Shown here: in pieces, positions 1 through 8,542 of the stretch
Layout: every line of letters starts with the position of its first letter
Position numbering within the stretch: position 1 is the first letter of the stretch
DNA from: Acidobacteriota bacterium
GTDB lineage: Bacteria > Acidobacteriota > Terriglobia > Acidiferrales > UBA7541
NCBI GenBank assembly: GCA_013289585.1
Contig: JABCZR010000005.1
Location: 1-46,116, forward strand
Direction of reading: 5' to 3'
DNA: 46,116 nt
Notes under the pieces: model-generated
The model's database searches: none
The model's input: only the letters and a program-made list of their open reading frames with translations
Told to the model about the DNA's origin: nothing
Translations under genes and position numbers: made by a program

Positions 1-340
1 CCTTGTGCAATTCCGTGCACAGCCCGCCAAGAGGGCATCCTCCGCGCGCAAGTTGCTCCCGGTTCGCGTGGACGCTACCCACGAAAGCTAACAGCCGCTC
101 CTTCGGAGAACTCAAGCGGTCCCACTCCGCCCGGGCTGCGCGAAATTCCTCCAGGCGCCGCTCCACCACGGCTTCGGCGAGTTCTTCCTTGGTTTTGAAG
201 TAGTAGTAGACATTGCCTACCGGCACGCGAGCCGCCTCGGCGATGTCCGCCAGACTCGTCTCTCGGAAACCGCGTCCATACGCCAGCTTCGTCGCAGTCT
301 CAATCAGCCGCGTTCGCTTGTCCGGTTGGGCCGTTCGCAT
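1..340 (-). CDS. TetR/AcrR-family transcriptional repressor, partial (C-terminus off left edge)
   Basis: The first 113 codons of a gene read leftwards from an ATG at 338-340. The N-terminus shows the TetR helix-turn-helix: ETATKLAYGRGFRETS, then LADIAEAARVPVGNVYYYF and KTKEELAE (about residues 13-53). The remainder (WAELDRLSSPKERLLAF, then LARGGCPLGGLC) resembles the start of the ligand-binding domain of AcrR/QacR-like regulators. Such dimers repress their own promoter until a small ligand binds. A 10-bp-arm palindrome directly upstream (357-378) is the likely autoregulatory site. The regulated target is not obvious in the window. The family is clear; the ligand is unknown. Confidence 0.9.
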   Translation of the reverse strand, partial: MRTAQPDKRTRLIETATKLAYGRGFRETSLADIAEAARVPVGNVYYYFKTKEELAEAVVERRLEEFRAARAEWDRLSSPKERLLAFVGSVHANREQLARGGCPLGGLCTELHK

Positions 341-660
341 ATTCTCCGACTCGGAGGAGTTAGTTATTTAACTAACTCAGACCGTACACCCGGTGCGCCC
401 GTGTTGTCAATCCCCGCGACACACCAATTTTGGGCGCTGGTGGATGGTGGGCCAATCCAAAAGGCGTGGGTTTGAATGGGAGTTACCTAGTTAGTTGGCA
501 AACCGCCTATCAGGTTGCGGTTGAAAGGGATCATGGGCGGTTGACGAGCAACCCTGAATTTACGAACCTGGAGCAGCACATCTGACACTCTTGGCCTAAA
601 TCCAACGCGAAGGCACGCAAGGTATAGCCTGTGCTATTACAGCTTGGGTGGCAACTTGGG
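341..660. other. intergenic stretch between tetR and the S41 peptidase gene
   Basis: No convincing gene on either strand. The left end holds the tetR promoter/operator palindrome, and a related half-site lies near 482-499. The right part (about 540-660) is the 3' flank of the peptidase gene. I see no stem-loop followed by a T-run, so no intrinsic terminator can be named. Confidence 0.5.
357..378. promoter_or_regulatory. palindromic operator upstream of tetR
   Basis: Arms GAGTTAGTTA and TAACTAACTC are perfect reverse complements separated by TT. The site lies 17 bp upstream of the tetR start codon, the usual position for an autoregulatory TetR-family operator. A related sequence (CTAGTTAGTT, around 488-497) lies about 130 bp further upstream. 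Confidence 0.75.
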
Positions 661-1893
661 TCAAAGCGCGCGCACAAGTTCCAATGCTTTCTGCATTTGA
701 GGGTCTTCGCCTGCCAGAAGCTGTTCAGGGGACAATGCAACCGGGATATTCGGCGACACTCCCTTGCCTTCGATCAGCCTTCCTTCCCATGTCAGATAGG
801 CAGCAACTGGAAGCCCCACTATGTAGCCAAAGCCCGCCTTAAACGCACTGCCGCTCAAAAGCCGCCCTGGCGTTTTCGTGCCAACAATAGTTGCAAGCTG
901 ATTCTCCTCCGCGAATGCAGCAACCATTTCACCCGCGCTCGCAGTGTGCTCGTTCACGAGGACTACGACACGACCGTGAAATTTTTGTGGACCGAAGCCT
1001 TCCGTGACCACGAGAATCGATTTGTCAATGAATCCGTACCGCAGAGCCAACCAAAGAAGTGTCGCTTTGTGGGACGGTATCCGACCGAACCGTGGCAACT
1101 CTTCTCTTGAATATCCCTTTTCCTTGCGAGCGCGGGTCAGACTGTATCCCACCTCTTTCTTATTGGGGGTTAAATAACTCATAAGGCGCAATCCACCGAT
1201 ACCTCCGCCAGTGTTGCCACGGAGGTCCACAATCAAGCGTGTGGAATCCCGTAAATGGGCGAAGGCCGTATCGAACATTTTTGCGAGATCAATCCCGACC
1301 GCTCCGGGAAACATAGTCACCTTCAGCCATCCGATCCCTTCGGGCAGTTGTGAACAAACAACAGCTTTGGGCACGATGACGGGATGATTTTTCGATTTAG
1401 GAGACGGTACAATCAAGGTCCCCGTGACGCGCTTGCCGTCTGGTTTTTGGACGACATATTGGGAGTCGTCGCCCACAGGGAAAATCGGTGGTTCGGGCGG
1501 TGCTATTTCACGATTTCGGACTTGCAGGAGAATATCCCCCGGACGAAGTCCCGCCACATGTGCTGGCCCACCTTCGTGAACATCCTGAAACATCCACCGC
1601 TGCGTGCCATCGAAGTTGCAACGCATGAACGTTGCGCTGATTGCGTGGCGCCCAGGGATTTTCGAACTTTTCGAGTGTCGAAATCCCGTGTGACTAGTTT
1701 TCAGTTCGTTGAGCAACTCCTGTATCTGTTTTTCGAACTCATCATCGGTGTTGCTTCGGAGAATCTGATCTTTCCTGCCTTTCGATAGTTCGCCCCAATT
1801 TGCTCCGTTCATGGCGGGATCGAAATGCTTTCGCTCGACCAGCTCGCACACACGGGAATAAATCTTCTCTCGCATTTGTATGTTAAGGCTCAT
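661..1893 (-). CDS. S41-family (C-terminal-processing-like) serine peptidase with PDZ domain
   Basis: Residues about 90-160 form a PDZ-like domain (VAGLRPGDILLQVRNREI). This is followed by an S41 catalytic core: VDLRGNTGGGIGGLRL and LVNEHTASAGEMVAAFAEE, with the likely nucleophile Ser in TASAGE near residue 318. S41 enzymes cleave proteins near C-terminal or partly unfolded ends. The ATG at 1891-1893 overlaps the stop of the CHAT gene (ATGA), so translation is probably coupled; an upstream in-frame start would lie inside the CHAT gene. There is no signal peptide, unlike periplasmic Ctp proteases, so action in the cytoplasm is inferred. Where Ctp enzymes carry the base Lys (after VGxxTxG), this protein has Arg (VGTKTPGR). 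A different base or altered activity is possible. Confidence 0.85.
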   Translation of the reverse strand: MSLNIQMREKIYSRVCELVERKHFDPAMNGANWGELSKGRKDQILRSNTDDEFEKQIQELLNELKTSHTGFRHSKSSKIPGRHAISATFMRCNFDGTQRWMFQDVHEGGPAHVAGLRPGDILLQVRNREIAPPEPPIFPVGDDSQYVVQKPDGKRVTGTLIVPSPKSKNHPVIVPKAVVCSQLPEGIGWLKVTMFPGAVGIDLAKMFDTAFAHLRDSTRLIVDLRGNTGGGIGGLRLMSYLTPNKKEVGYSLTRARKEKGYSREELPRFGRIPSHKATLLWLALRYGFIDKSILVVTEGFGPQKFHGRVVVLVNEHTASAGEMVAAFAEENQLATIVGTKTPGRLLSGSAFKAGFGYIVGLPVAAYLTWEGRLIEGKGVSPNIPVALSPEQLLAGEDPQMQKALELVRAL

Positions 1894-4622
1894 TGGACCC
1901 TCAGTGGAATTGGAGACCCTCCGTCTCCTACTAAAACAAATGCACCCCAATAGTAGGGTGGAACTTGTTTACCGTATTTTAAGAGCAAGTCAAGTTTGGC
2001 CTGCCGCAAAGCCGAGGCCTTGTCCTGGCCCTCCGCGATGTGCGTGTAAAACCGCTCCATAAGTGCAAGCGTGAACGTATCATCGGCACTCCACAGGCTC
2101 GCCACGACTGACTTAGCACCACTCACAAGAAATGCCTCAACCAGATTCGTGACTCCCTCCTCCCCTTGGAGCTTTCCAATCCCCGTGTTGCAGGCAGAGA
2201 GTGTCACGAGGTCGGCATTAAAACGAAGGCGAATGATCTCGCGAACCTGCAATAGCCCGTCATCGTGAGAAGTCGGGTCCACGCCCAGCACAAGCCCTGA
2301 TCGCTCGGGAAATTGAGTGTCTGCGAAACCATGCGCCGCAATGTGAATGATTTTGAAATCCATCAGTGGAGCAGATTTGAATGCGGTCTCGGTCGCGTCA
2401 GCACTTAGCAATAAGACTCCATCCTTGCCAACAATATCGTTCACTTCGATAACTTCTTCGCGGGTCTGCGGCAAATCATACAGGGAACTGCCCAACGTAT
2501 CGGACAACCCACGCAGGAGCCTTTGCTTAACCCCGGTTGGCTTCTCTACCCTCGCCGAGACTTTGCCCTGATTCTGGTAAGGCACATCTCCGACCCCCAA
2601 AAAAGTCCGTCGCGAGGACTGCGTTTCCTTCACGTTCCTAAGCACGGTCAAGACGGTGGACGCAGGCGCATAACTAATGGTCTGCCTTTCCACCAAAAGA
2701 GAGCCTGTTCGGTCGCGTAGAGTGTCGAAGGGCAATAGATTCAGTATTCCGTCGGGAACGACGATGAGCCGTTCGCTAGTTGCCTCTTGAGGAATCGGAC
2801 TCAGAAGGACGTTGTAGAGTTGTTGCGCAAGACCGATATCATCGCGCTTCGCTCGCGTCTCATCCAGGAATTTACGAGTCAACTCTTCAATCTGCTTCCG
2901 GCCGGCCGGCAATGCTTTCACACCCTCACTCTTCTTGGTGATCCAAACACAATACGAGTGCGGATCACTGAGCACGTATTCGACGAGAAACTCGTCGGGA
3001 CGCAGGCTAGATTGGACTGCTTTCAAGGATGCTGGTTTCTGAAACCATCCCGGTTTCGATTCTCTGCGGTCAGTCCGCGTCAACTCTAGCCGACGCTCGT
3101 GCTCAACCAGTTGATCGAGTAAGTCGGTCCGTTCTTTCGCATTCTCTGACCGCATCAATCGAAGTTGTAAATCGGAGAGGCCCTCTTCGAGCGCCCGCGT
3201 TTCCCCAGATTCATTGTTGCTAAAGGAAATTTTGTTTTCCAACAGTGCTGCCGCCGTTCGCCCTCTAACTCGTTCCAGTACGTTGAGTGCCTGCTCGACT
3301 TTTCCCTGCCGCGTCTCCAGTTCGAAGTGGTGCAAGTATGTCTCGCTCATCGCTCCGGCCAGGGAGCTACTCCAGTACGCTTCACGAAGGTTGACCAGCA
3401 TTCCGTCGATCACGTCCTCGGCATTTTCATAGAGGGCCTCTGCTTCGCCTGAGGATCCTCGTTGGGCTTTGAGATCTGCCAAAACGGTCAGATCCCGTGG
3501 AAGATAGTATCTGTCGCCCACTCGTCTGCTGGCATCGACCCCGAGAGTGGCACTTTCCTCCGCGGATTGAAGGTCGCCTGCTTCTCGATAAAGCGCGGCC
3601 AAATCAATCATTGACTGGCCCACGGTACGATAGAACTTGTACTTCTGTGCGAGGTCGCCAGATTGCTTGAGATACTTCATCGCTACCTGGTGATCTCCCG
3701 TTCGAACCGCGAGTTCTCCCAACAGTTGGAGAATCATGGTTTCATGCCCGAGCTTTTGATTTTGTCTGGCTACAGTCAAAGCATGCTCCAACTTGTCTCG
3801 TGCTTCGGAGACTTTGCCCTGGCTTACCAGCGACTCGGACTCGCCTTCATACGCCATGAAGGGAAACCCTGCATCAGGGTTCGCACTGCTCGTCTTTATG
3901 GCGCGTTCGAAGAACGCAAGCGCTTCCCCGTATCGCTTGGCTTCGTTAAAGCCGTTGCCGAGCATTTCGAGGTATCGAACCTGTCCGCCCACATCGCCAC
4001 TCGCCATCGCAGATAAGAGTGCATCTCCAACCATTGTTGCGGCGCGACGGCTGTCACCCTCAAGAAAACCGATGATTCCGAGCTCCCCTTTTGCACGCGA
4101 TTCCCATTGGGTCTCTCCCAACTGGTGGGCAATCGTTTGGGCCTCCGTCCACGCACGTTTTGCGGAAGCCGGATTGATCTCCAAATCGGTGTATCCCTTC
4201 GCTGCAAGGCACCATAGCCGTAGTTTTGCGTCACTCTTGGCAACTGGAATCTCTAGTTGGTGCCCAAGCATGTCGGATACGTCAACCCACGACATCCTCT
4301 CTGACTGGGCACGAATCCTGCCCACGCGCGCGTACGTTTCATTTCTGCTGTCGCGCTTCTCTCTGAAGAGTTCCTCAGCGCGAACATAAAGAGGCTCCGC
4401 CTTTGGCCAATTGAAGAGCCAAGCGAGCCGATTTGCTTCCCCAAGCAGCGCTTCGGGATTATTGGAAGTTTTGGGATCGCTGAGGAGGTCCTGTGCGAGT
4501 GGTCGCAACACCGGTTTTCGCGTCAGGTAAATCCAAACGTACTTATGGGAGATGCCGGCGACCAAGGCGCCAGCCACGATTACCAAAACGAGCACTGCTC
4601 GCAGGCGCCTTGATAGGAGCAT
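1890..4622 (-). CDS. membrane-anchored TPR-CHAT caspase-like protease
   Basis: A 910-aa protein. One N-terminal membrane segment (AVLVLVIVAGALVAGI) is followed by a long run of TPR-like helical repeats (about 60-430, e.g. RYLEMLGNGFNEAKRYGEAL) and a C-terminal CHAT domain (about 580-905). The caspase-type dyad is visible: His in IIHIAAHGFAD near 762 and Cys in LSACNTGIG near 810, followed by FLVSGAKSVVASLW. CHAT proteases cleave protein targets, and the TPRs usually bind the trigger or substrate. The ATG at 4620-4622, with AGGG six bases upstream, is preferred over an upstream TTG at 4640. The start of the S41 peptidase overlaps its stop. The pairing with a second protease behind a toxin-antitoxin-like pair suggests a stress or defence proteolysis module; that function is inferred. 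Confidence 0.88.
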   Translation of the reverse strand: MLLSRRLRAVLVLVIVAGALVAGISHKYVWIYLTRKPVLRPLAQDLLSDPKTSNNPEALLGEANRLAWLFNWPKAEPLYVRAEELFREKRDSRNETYARVGRIRAQSERMSWVDVSDMLGHQLEIPVAKSDAKLRLWCLAAKGYTDLEINPASAKRAWTEAQTIAHQLGETQWESRAKGELGIIGFLEGDSRRAATMVGDALLSAMASGDVGGQVRYLEMLGNGFNEAKRYGEALAFFERAIKTSSANPDAGFPFMAYEGESESLVSQGKVSEARDKLEHALTVARQNQKLGHETMILQLLGELAVRTGDHQVAMKYLKQSGDLAQKYKFYRTVGQSMIDLAALYREAGDLQSAEESATLGVDASRRVGDRYYLPRDLTVLADLKAQRGSSGEAEALYENAEDVIDGMLVNLREAYWSSSLAGAMSETYLHHFELETRQGKVEQALNVLERVRGRTAAALLENKISFSNNESGETRALEEGLSDLQLRLMRSENAKERTDLLDQLVEHERRLELTRTDRRESKPGWFQKPASLKAVQSSLRPDEFLVEYVLSDPHSYCVWITKKSEGVKALPAGRKQIEELTRKFLDETRAKRDDIGLAQQLYNVLLSPIPQEATSERLIVVPDGILNLLPFDTLRDRTGSLLVERQTISYAPASTVLTVLRNVKETQSSRRTFLGVGDVPYQNQGKVSARVEKPTGVKQRLLRGLSDTLGSSLYDLPQTREEVIEVNDIVGKDGVLLLSADATETAFKSAPLMDFKIIHIAAHGFADTQFPERSGLVLGVDPTSHDDGLLQVREIIRLRFNADLVTLSACNTGIGKLQGEEGVTNLVEAFLVSGAKSVVASLWSADDTFTLALMERFYTHIAEGQDKASALRQAKLDLLLKYGKQVPPYYWGAFVLVGDGGSPIPLRVQ

Positions 4623-4699
4623 CCGTGACCCTGGTCCCAATGGCCGCTGCTAATCTACTGTCAGGGATGTTCCCACATTGAATTGAAGGGAGTAAAGAG

Positions 4700-5251
4700 T
4701 TAGCGTCCACGCCCGGGCTTCTCGTGTTGCTTTCCTGAGTGCAAATCCTTGCCAAACACCTTAGCGGCCCAGTCCGGTATCGTCTGCGCGGTTTTAGTCA
4801 ATTTGCCACCGATGAAATGCGCGACTACGCGGAAGCCGCGCCGATGCGCTGTGTTGTCGTACACAAGCAATTCATCAGCAAGTTTGGGAACTTCGGAAAG
4901 ACTCTTCGTTGACTCCCGATAGGAGTCAATCACGCTGGACACAGGCACGGCTTGCCCACCTCGACTCATACGCACCAACACCCGGCCCACATTCAGATTT
5001 GCGTCTTCCGTAGAGATAAAGAGAACTTTCGTCGAATACCCTGCTGCTTTGGCCTGGTCAAGTAGCTGCGTGTCCACACGAATGTCTTCGACGGCAAAAG
5101 AACGTCGCTCATCAAGAAACGGTTGTTGCTGGTGCCTCAAGGCGGGAACAAGGGCTGGGAACGGCTCTTTCAAGTAGGCTTCGTAGAAAGTTGTCTTACC
5201 GGCGCCTACCGGTCCTGCGATTATGAATAATGCTGGTTTTTGCTGGCTCAG
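4700..5251 (-). CDS. zeta-toxin-family P-loop kinase, probable CTG start
   Basis: The N-terminus reads SQQKPALFIIAGPVGAGKTT, with a Walker A motif at residues 13-21. The pattern RMSRGGQAVPVSSVIDSYRES matches the zeta-toxin signature (R...GGH.VP...I..RY..S), although the His of GGH is Gln here. Zeta toxins phosphorylate UDP-N-acetylglucosamine; relatives act on other small molecules. No ATG, GTG or TTG lies before the P-loop in this frame. The best start is CTG at 5249-5251, which overlaps the TGA of the upstream RHH gene and has GAGG about ten bases upstream. An ATT farther up is an alternative. An internal TTG at 5173 would remove the P-loop and is rejected. With the RHH gene it looks like a toxin-antitoxin pair. 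Confidence 0.8.
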   Translation of the reverse strand: MSQQKPALFIIAGPVGAGKTTFYEAYLKEPFPALVPALRHQQQPFLDERRSFAVEDIRVDTQLLDQAKAAGYSTKVLFISTEDANLNVGRVLVRMSRGGQAVPVSSVIDSYRESTKSLSEVPKLADELLVYDNTAHRRGFRVVAHFIGGKLTKTAQTIPDWAAKVFGKDLHSGKQHEKPGRGR

Positions 5252-5865
5252 GTTGTGATTTCCTCGCGTGCAATTTTCCGCGGAGCCTTCCCGCGAGCGG
5301 GCCCAAAGCCTGTTTCTAATTTCTCAACGGGGGTTCGCTCTCCGTCAGGCGTTACCTTCACCGTCGCTTTCAGGTTCCGATCGTACTCGTAATATGACCC
5401 GTTCGGCTCTTCCACCTCGAAGGGAACAGATTGTATTGCCGAAAGCTCCGCAAGCATCTGATGAAGCTCCCGACGTTCGGCCTCCGTCATCGTGTCATAC
5501 GAATGCACGGACGAACCCTGTCCCTTGGCTGGTTTTTTGAGCTTGGATTCTCCGCCCTTTGAGTAGAAAACCAGAAGAGCGCTATTCACAAGCTGATTCA
5601 TCGAACAATTTCGCTTCTTGGCTACGTCATGAATGCGCTTACGAAGGCGATTCAAGATGACGACTTGCGTTTCTCTCCCGGTTTGCTTCTGTCTGGATTG
5701 AAGAGTCACAAGCTCGACAGTATTCAGGTCGACTGACAGAAGCGCATCATTGATCGAAGTAGACAGTTCTCCCATAAATCTCGGTTTGTCCCGCAGGAGT
5801 TTGTCGAGGGAACTCAAGAGCCGGACGTTGTAGACTCCGAAATTAGCGCTTCGCCGCTTGGGCAC
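5248..5865 (-). CDS. ribbon-helix-helix-type protein, probable antitoxin/regulator for the zeta-like toxin
   Basis: A 205-aa protein with a GTG start at 5863-5865, preceded by AGGGA. A central segment (TQVVILNRLRKRIHDVAKKR, then CSMNQLVNSALLVFYSK) has the shape of an RHH/Arc fold: short strand, helix, turn, helix. The N-terminal segment (YNVRLLSSLDKLL...LSTSINDALLS) may be a second, weaker copy. The C-terminal part is charged, ending KAPRKIAREEITT. Its stop overlaps the toxin start, so the two are probably co-translated. RHH antitoxins bind DNA with the N-terminal part and neutralise the toxin with the tail; that arrangement is inferred here. The gene might also regulate the CHAT/S41 genes downstream. 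Confidence 0.65.
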   Translation of the reverse strand: MPKRRSANFGVYNVRLLSSLDKLLRDKPRFMGELSTSINDALLSVDLNTVELVTLQSRQKQTGRETQVVILNRLRKRIHDVAKKRNCSMNQLVNSALLVFYSKGGESKLKKPAKGQGSSVHSYDTMTEAERRELHQMLAELSAIQSVPFEVEEPNGSYYEYDRNLKATVKVTPDGERTPVEKLETGFGPARGKAPRKIAREEITT

Positions 5866-5929
5866 GATTCCCTACTGTCTTTGGGATATGTTGCCGCGAC
5901 TAAATACAGTCACGGCCCGTACATGCAGA

Positions 5930-5958
5930 TATATACACCACCCTCACCTGTTGTTCAA
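5930..5958 (-). promoter_or_regulatory. probable promoter of the RHH/zeta/CHAT/S41 operon
   Basis: On the minus strand, TTGAAC (5958-5953) and TATATA (5935-5930) are separated by exactly 17 bp. The -10 lies about 65 bp upstream of the RHH gene start. The site falls between the trbI stop and the RHH gene, so the cargo operon can be expressed independently of trb. Confidence 0.6.
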
Positions 5959-5964
5959 GCCGCC

Positions 5965-7356
5965 CTACAATTCTGCGGCGATGTAAGGCGTCTCAAAGAG
6001 GATGTCTCGGTTCACACGCACATTGAACCGATAGCCGATCGGAATCTTGATGGTTGGCTGGATGCTCAAATTCTTCCTGGTAACCTCCGTCCCCAGCTCG
6101 CCGAGTTGCTGGCCGACCGCGCTGGACGCCGTTTGACCTGCCGTGGGCGTCGAGAGCAAAGAAGTGTTCTGCCTTTGCGACAGCTCAATCCCCGCTGTGA
6201 ATGCGCTCGTAAGCAGCGCAAAACCAACTAATCGTTTGTAGTGGTTATCAACCGTGTCGTGAAAACCGGCCATGCCTTGAATATCCTGCCCCATCATTCC
6301 ATCGAGATTGATCGAGCTGCCATCGGGATAAATGATCCGCGACCAGATTACCTGCAAGCGGTTTTGTCCGTAGGCGATCTGAGAGTCATAAACTCCAACC
6401 AGGCGCGATCCTTGAGGAATCAGGAGGTATTTTCCCGTCGCCGTGTCGTACACGTTCGAGCGCACCAACGCCTTTACTTCGCCCGGCAGGTCGGAGTTGA
6501 TTCCTTGCTCAAGAATGGCTGGAATGTCCCAACCCATTTTCACTTCGTACTTACCAAGCGCCGGAGTGCGAGTGGATTTTAGATAATTATTGACGGCGCG
6601 CCCCCGAGTCTTTTCGATGAAGCCTTGTTTTCGCTCTTGGTCGTTCTGCAGGTCGTAATCACCGCCAGCTTGCATCCTTGCACTCGCCGGACCTACGCCG
6701 TTAGCGGAACCATCTGCTCCCACCAGTGACTTTCCTGCTCCCAGGAGTGAGGCAAGCGGCCCGAATTGTTGCAGAGCATCGTTAGTCGGACCTGCACTCG
6801 CGGATGACTGCAAGCCGTTGCTCCCACGCACAACCGTAGGAGCGTTCTTTGCTTCCTGCTCTTCGCGGAAAGCTACCAATCGCAGCTTTTCTTCAGCTGA
6901 GATTTCCGTCACACCACCAGTGGACGGATTGCTCTCGGTACTCGGGCCGCGCGAAGCCGAGCGATCCCCCTTCTCATCGGCGTGATACACCAACCCCGGA
7001 GGCTGCAAGCCACCTGGCTCGTGCGCTTGAATGCCCCCGCTCCCTCGTGCGGGATCGAGCCCAGTCCGTCCGGGAAATGCCGGAGCTGGATTCGCGACGG
7101 CGGGCGGCGCAATTTCCTTTACCAGTTGATCCCCGATGCTCCGCGCCGACTCAGGGTGCTTCTCCTCATTCTGCGTTTGCGCAACCCGTTGCTGCTCGCG
7201 GCGCGCATAGAGTCCGTATACGACAAGGACGCCAACCACGACCACGACTCCGAGCACTGCCACGCCCACTTTCTTGCTAATGCGTGCTGTTGGCGGAGGT
7301 TCGGGATGCAGCTCTAACCCAGAAGGCGATTCGATTGGTTGTTTCTCGTCGCTCAT
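5965..7356 (-). CDS. trbI: TrbI/VirB10-like conjugal transfer channel protein
   Basis: A 463-aa protein. A cytoplasmic N-terminus is followed by one membrane helix (about residues 29-50, VGVAVLGVVVVVGVLVVYGL), a proline-rich periplasmic linker and a C-terminal VirB10 domain (PGEVKALVRSNVYDTATGKY, LIPQGSRLVGVYDSQIAYGQ, GMAGFHDTVDNHY, then NVRVNRDILFETPY). VirB10 proteins span the envelope and link the inner-membrane energy status to the outer-membrane pore. It is the last gene of the trb operon, and its ATG overlaps the trbG stop (ATGA). Confidence 0.95.
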   Translation of the reverse strand: MSDEKQPIESPSGLELHPEPPPTARISKKVGVAVLGVVVVVGVLVVYGLYARREQQRVAQTQNEEKHPESARSIGDQLVKEIAPPAVANPAPAFPGRTGLDPARGSGGIQAHEPGGLQPPGLVYHADEKGDRSASRGPSTESNPSTGGVTEISAEEKLRLVAFREEQEAKNAPTVVRGSNGLQSSASAGPTNDALQQFGPLASLLGAGKSLVGADGSANGVGPASARMQAGGDYDLQNDQERKQGFIEKTRGRAVNNYLKSTRTPALGKYEVKMGWDIPAILEQGINSDLPGEVKALVRSNVYDTATGKYLLIPQGSRLVGVYDSQIAYGQNRLQVIWSRIIYPDGSSINLDGMMGQDIQGMAGFHDTVDNHYKRLVGFALLTSAFTAGIELSQRQNTSLLSTPTAGQTASSAVGQQLGELGTEVTRKNLSIQPTIKIPIGYRFNVRVNRDILFETPYIAAEL

Positions 7357-8534
7357 GGCTGCGCTCCGGCTTCCGCAACGCTTGAAGCTGGGCGCGCTTG
7401 GGGTACTTGCCCCGGCGACTTGCCACTGCTCACTTCCGCTTTACGAATCAACTCCACCTTCGTTTGATGTTTTCCCGATCCCAGGAGCAAGGCCGCCCGG
7501 TCAAAGAGACGATCCACGATGTACATGTTGTCTTTGACACGATAGTTCACCATTTCCGAACCGCTCGGCCCCTTCACAACGAGGACTGGCAGCTCGCGGT
7601 GAATCGTCTCAACAGGCATCTGGATGTAGGTCTTCGCACCATCGTCCATAACATGCAAGGGCCGAGTCGATACATCGCCGCCTTTAATTTCATAATTCCA
7701 ATACATATTTTCGAGCGCCGTGTTCGGCAACTCAGCGATACGCTCCGCCTGAGCCTTTTGCCTCTGTTCCGCTTCTCGCTGCTTCGCAAGATATTCCTGC
7801 CACTTTTGTTTGGAATCTTCCGGGTAGGAGAACGCTACGCGAGCAATGTACTCATTCGGTTTTGATTCGAGACGAACGTAATAGGCCCTCCGGTCGGTAG
7901 GAACCACCATCGTTGTGTCGAGCCCGGCGATCCGCGGCTTAATGATAATGAGGGGTGTCGCGTCCGGGCCGCTTCCCGACACGGAAGGCGAAATCTCCCA
8001 ACGAATGCTGTCACCAATGTGAGGCTCACCGACAATCTTCTCTCCGGGTTCCAATTCCAAGATGCAGACGTGCAGCGGTGCGCACACTACAACAGGCAAG
8101 CCTCCGCCATAGGCGTACACCACTCGCCCGTCCTTGCCGCTCGCAGGGGCATTGCGGCTCTCCGTCCATTCGCGGCTCAACACCACCGCCTCCAAGCCTG
8201 TAGCGTTCAGTGCAACGTCGCGCTTCGCCTCGAAGGAGCGAGGCACTTCCGGCGAAAGAGGCGGAGGAGCGACGCCCACGGGCAGCGCCGGAACGGTCGG
8301 CGAGTGCTTTGCCGCGCCGCTCCCTTGCGCATCACCTGATTCAAGCACCCGCACAGCCTCCCCCAGCGGATACTTATCGGGAGAAGGAACGGGTTCTTTC
8401 TTTAACACCAACGGGGGCGGTTGCGCGGGTGTTGCGTTTGGAGTTGGTGAGCTATTCGTTGCCTGCTGTGCTTGTACTACTGGAATTCCCACGAAAGAGA
8501 GCGCAAGCATTGTCATTACACATTTCGTCTTCAT
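7353..8534 (-). CDS. trbG: TrbG/VirB9-like outer-membrane channel protein
   Basis: A 393-aa protein. The start MKTKCVMTMLALSFVGIPVVQAQQ gives a signal peptide with GAGGG six bases upstream; an earlier start inside trbF is less likely. After a low-complexity Pro/Ala region, the VirB9/CagX domain follows: AYGGGLPVVVCAPLHVCILE, LEPGEKI, then NWEYKI-type NYEIKGG and MPVETIHRELPVL near the C-terminus. It forms the outer-membrane ring with TrbI. The family is recognised by its position between trbF and trbI and by these motifs. Confidence 0.92.
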   Translation of the reverse strand: MKTKCVMTMLALSFVGIPVVQAQQATNSSPTPNATPAQPPPLVLKKEPVPSPDKYPLGEAVRVLESGDAQGSGAAKHSPTVPALPVGVAPPPLSPEVPRSFEAKRDVALNATGLEAVVLSREWTESRNAPASGKDGRVVYAYGGGLPVVVCAPLHVCILELEPGEKIVGEPHIGDSIRWEISPSVSGSGPDATPLIIIKPRIAGLDTTMVVPTDRRAYYVRLESKPNEYIARVAFSYPEDSKQKWQEYLAKQREAEQRQKAQAERIAELPNTALENMYWNYEIKGGDVSTRPLHVMDDGAKTYIQMPVETIHRELPVLVVKGPSGSEMVNYRVKDNMYIVDRLFDRAALLLGSGKHQTKVELIRKAEVSSGKSPGQVPQARPASSVAEAGAQP

Positions 8535-8542
8535 GATGTCCC

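Noticed and set aside
631-1110. 159-aa plus-strand frame opposite the S41 gene
   Set aside because: Shadow of the peptidase, which shows conserved catalytic motifs on the other strand.
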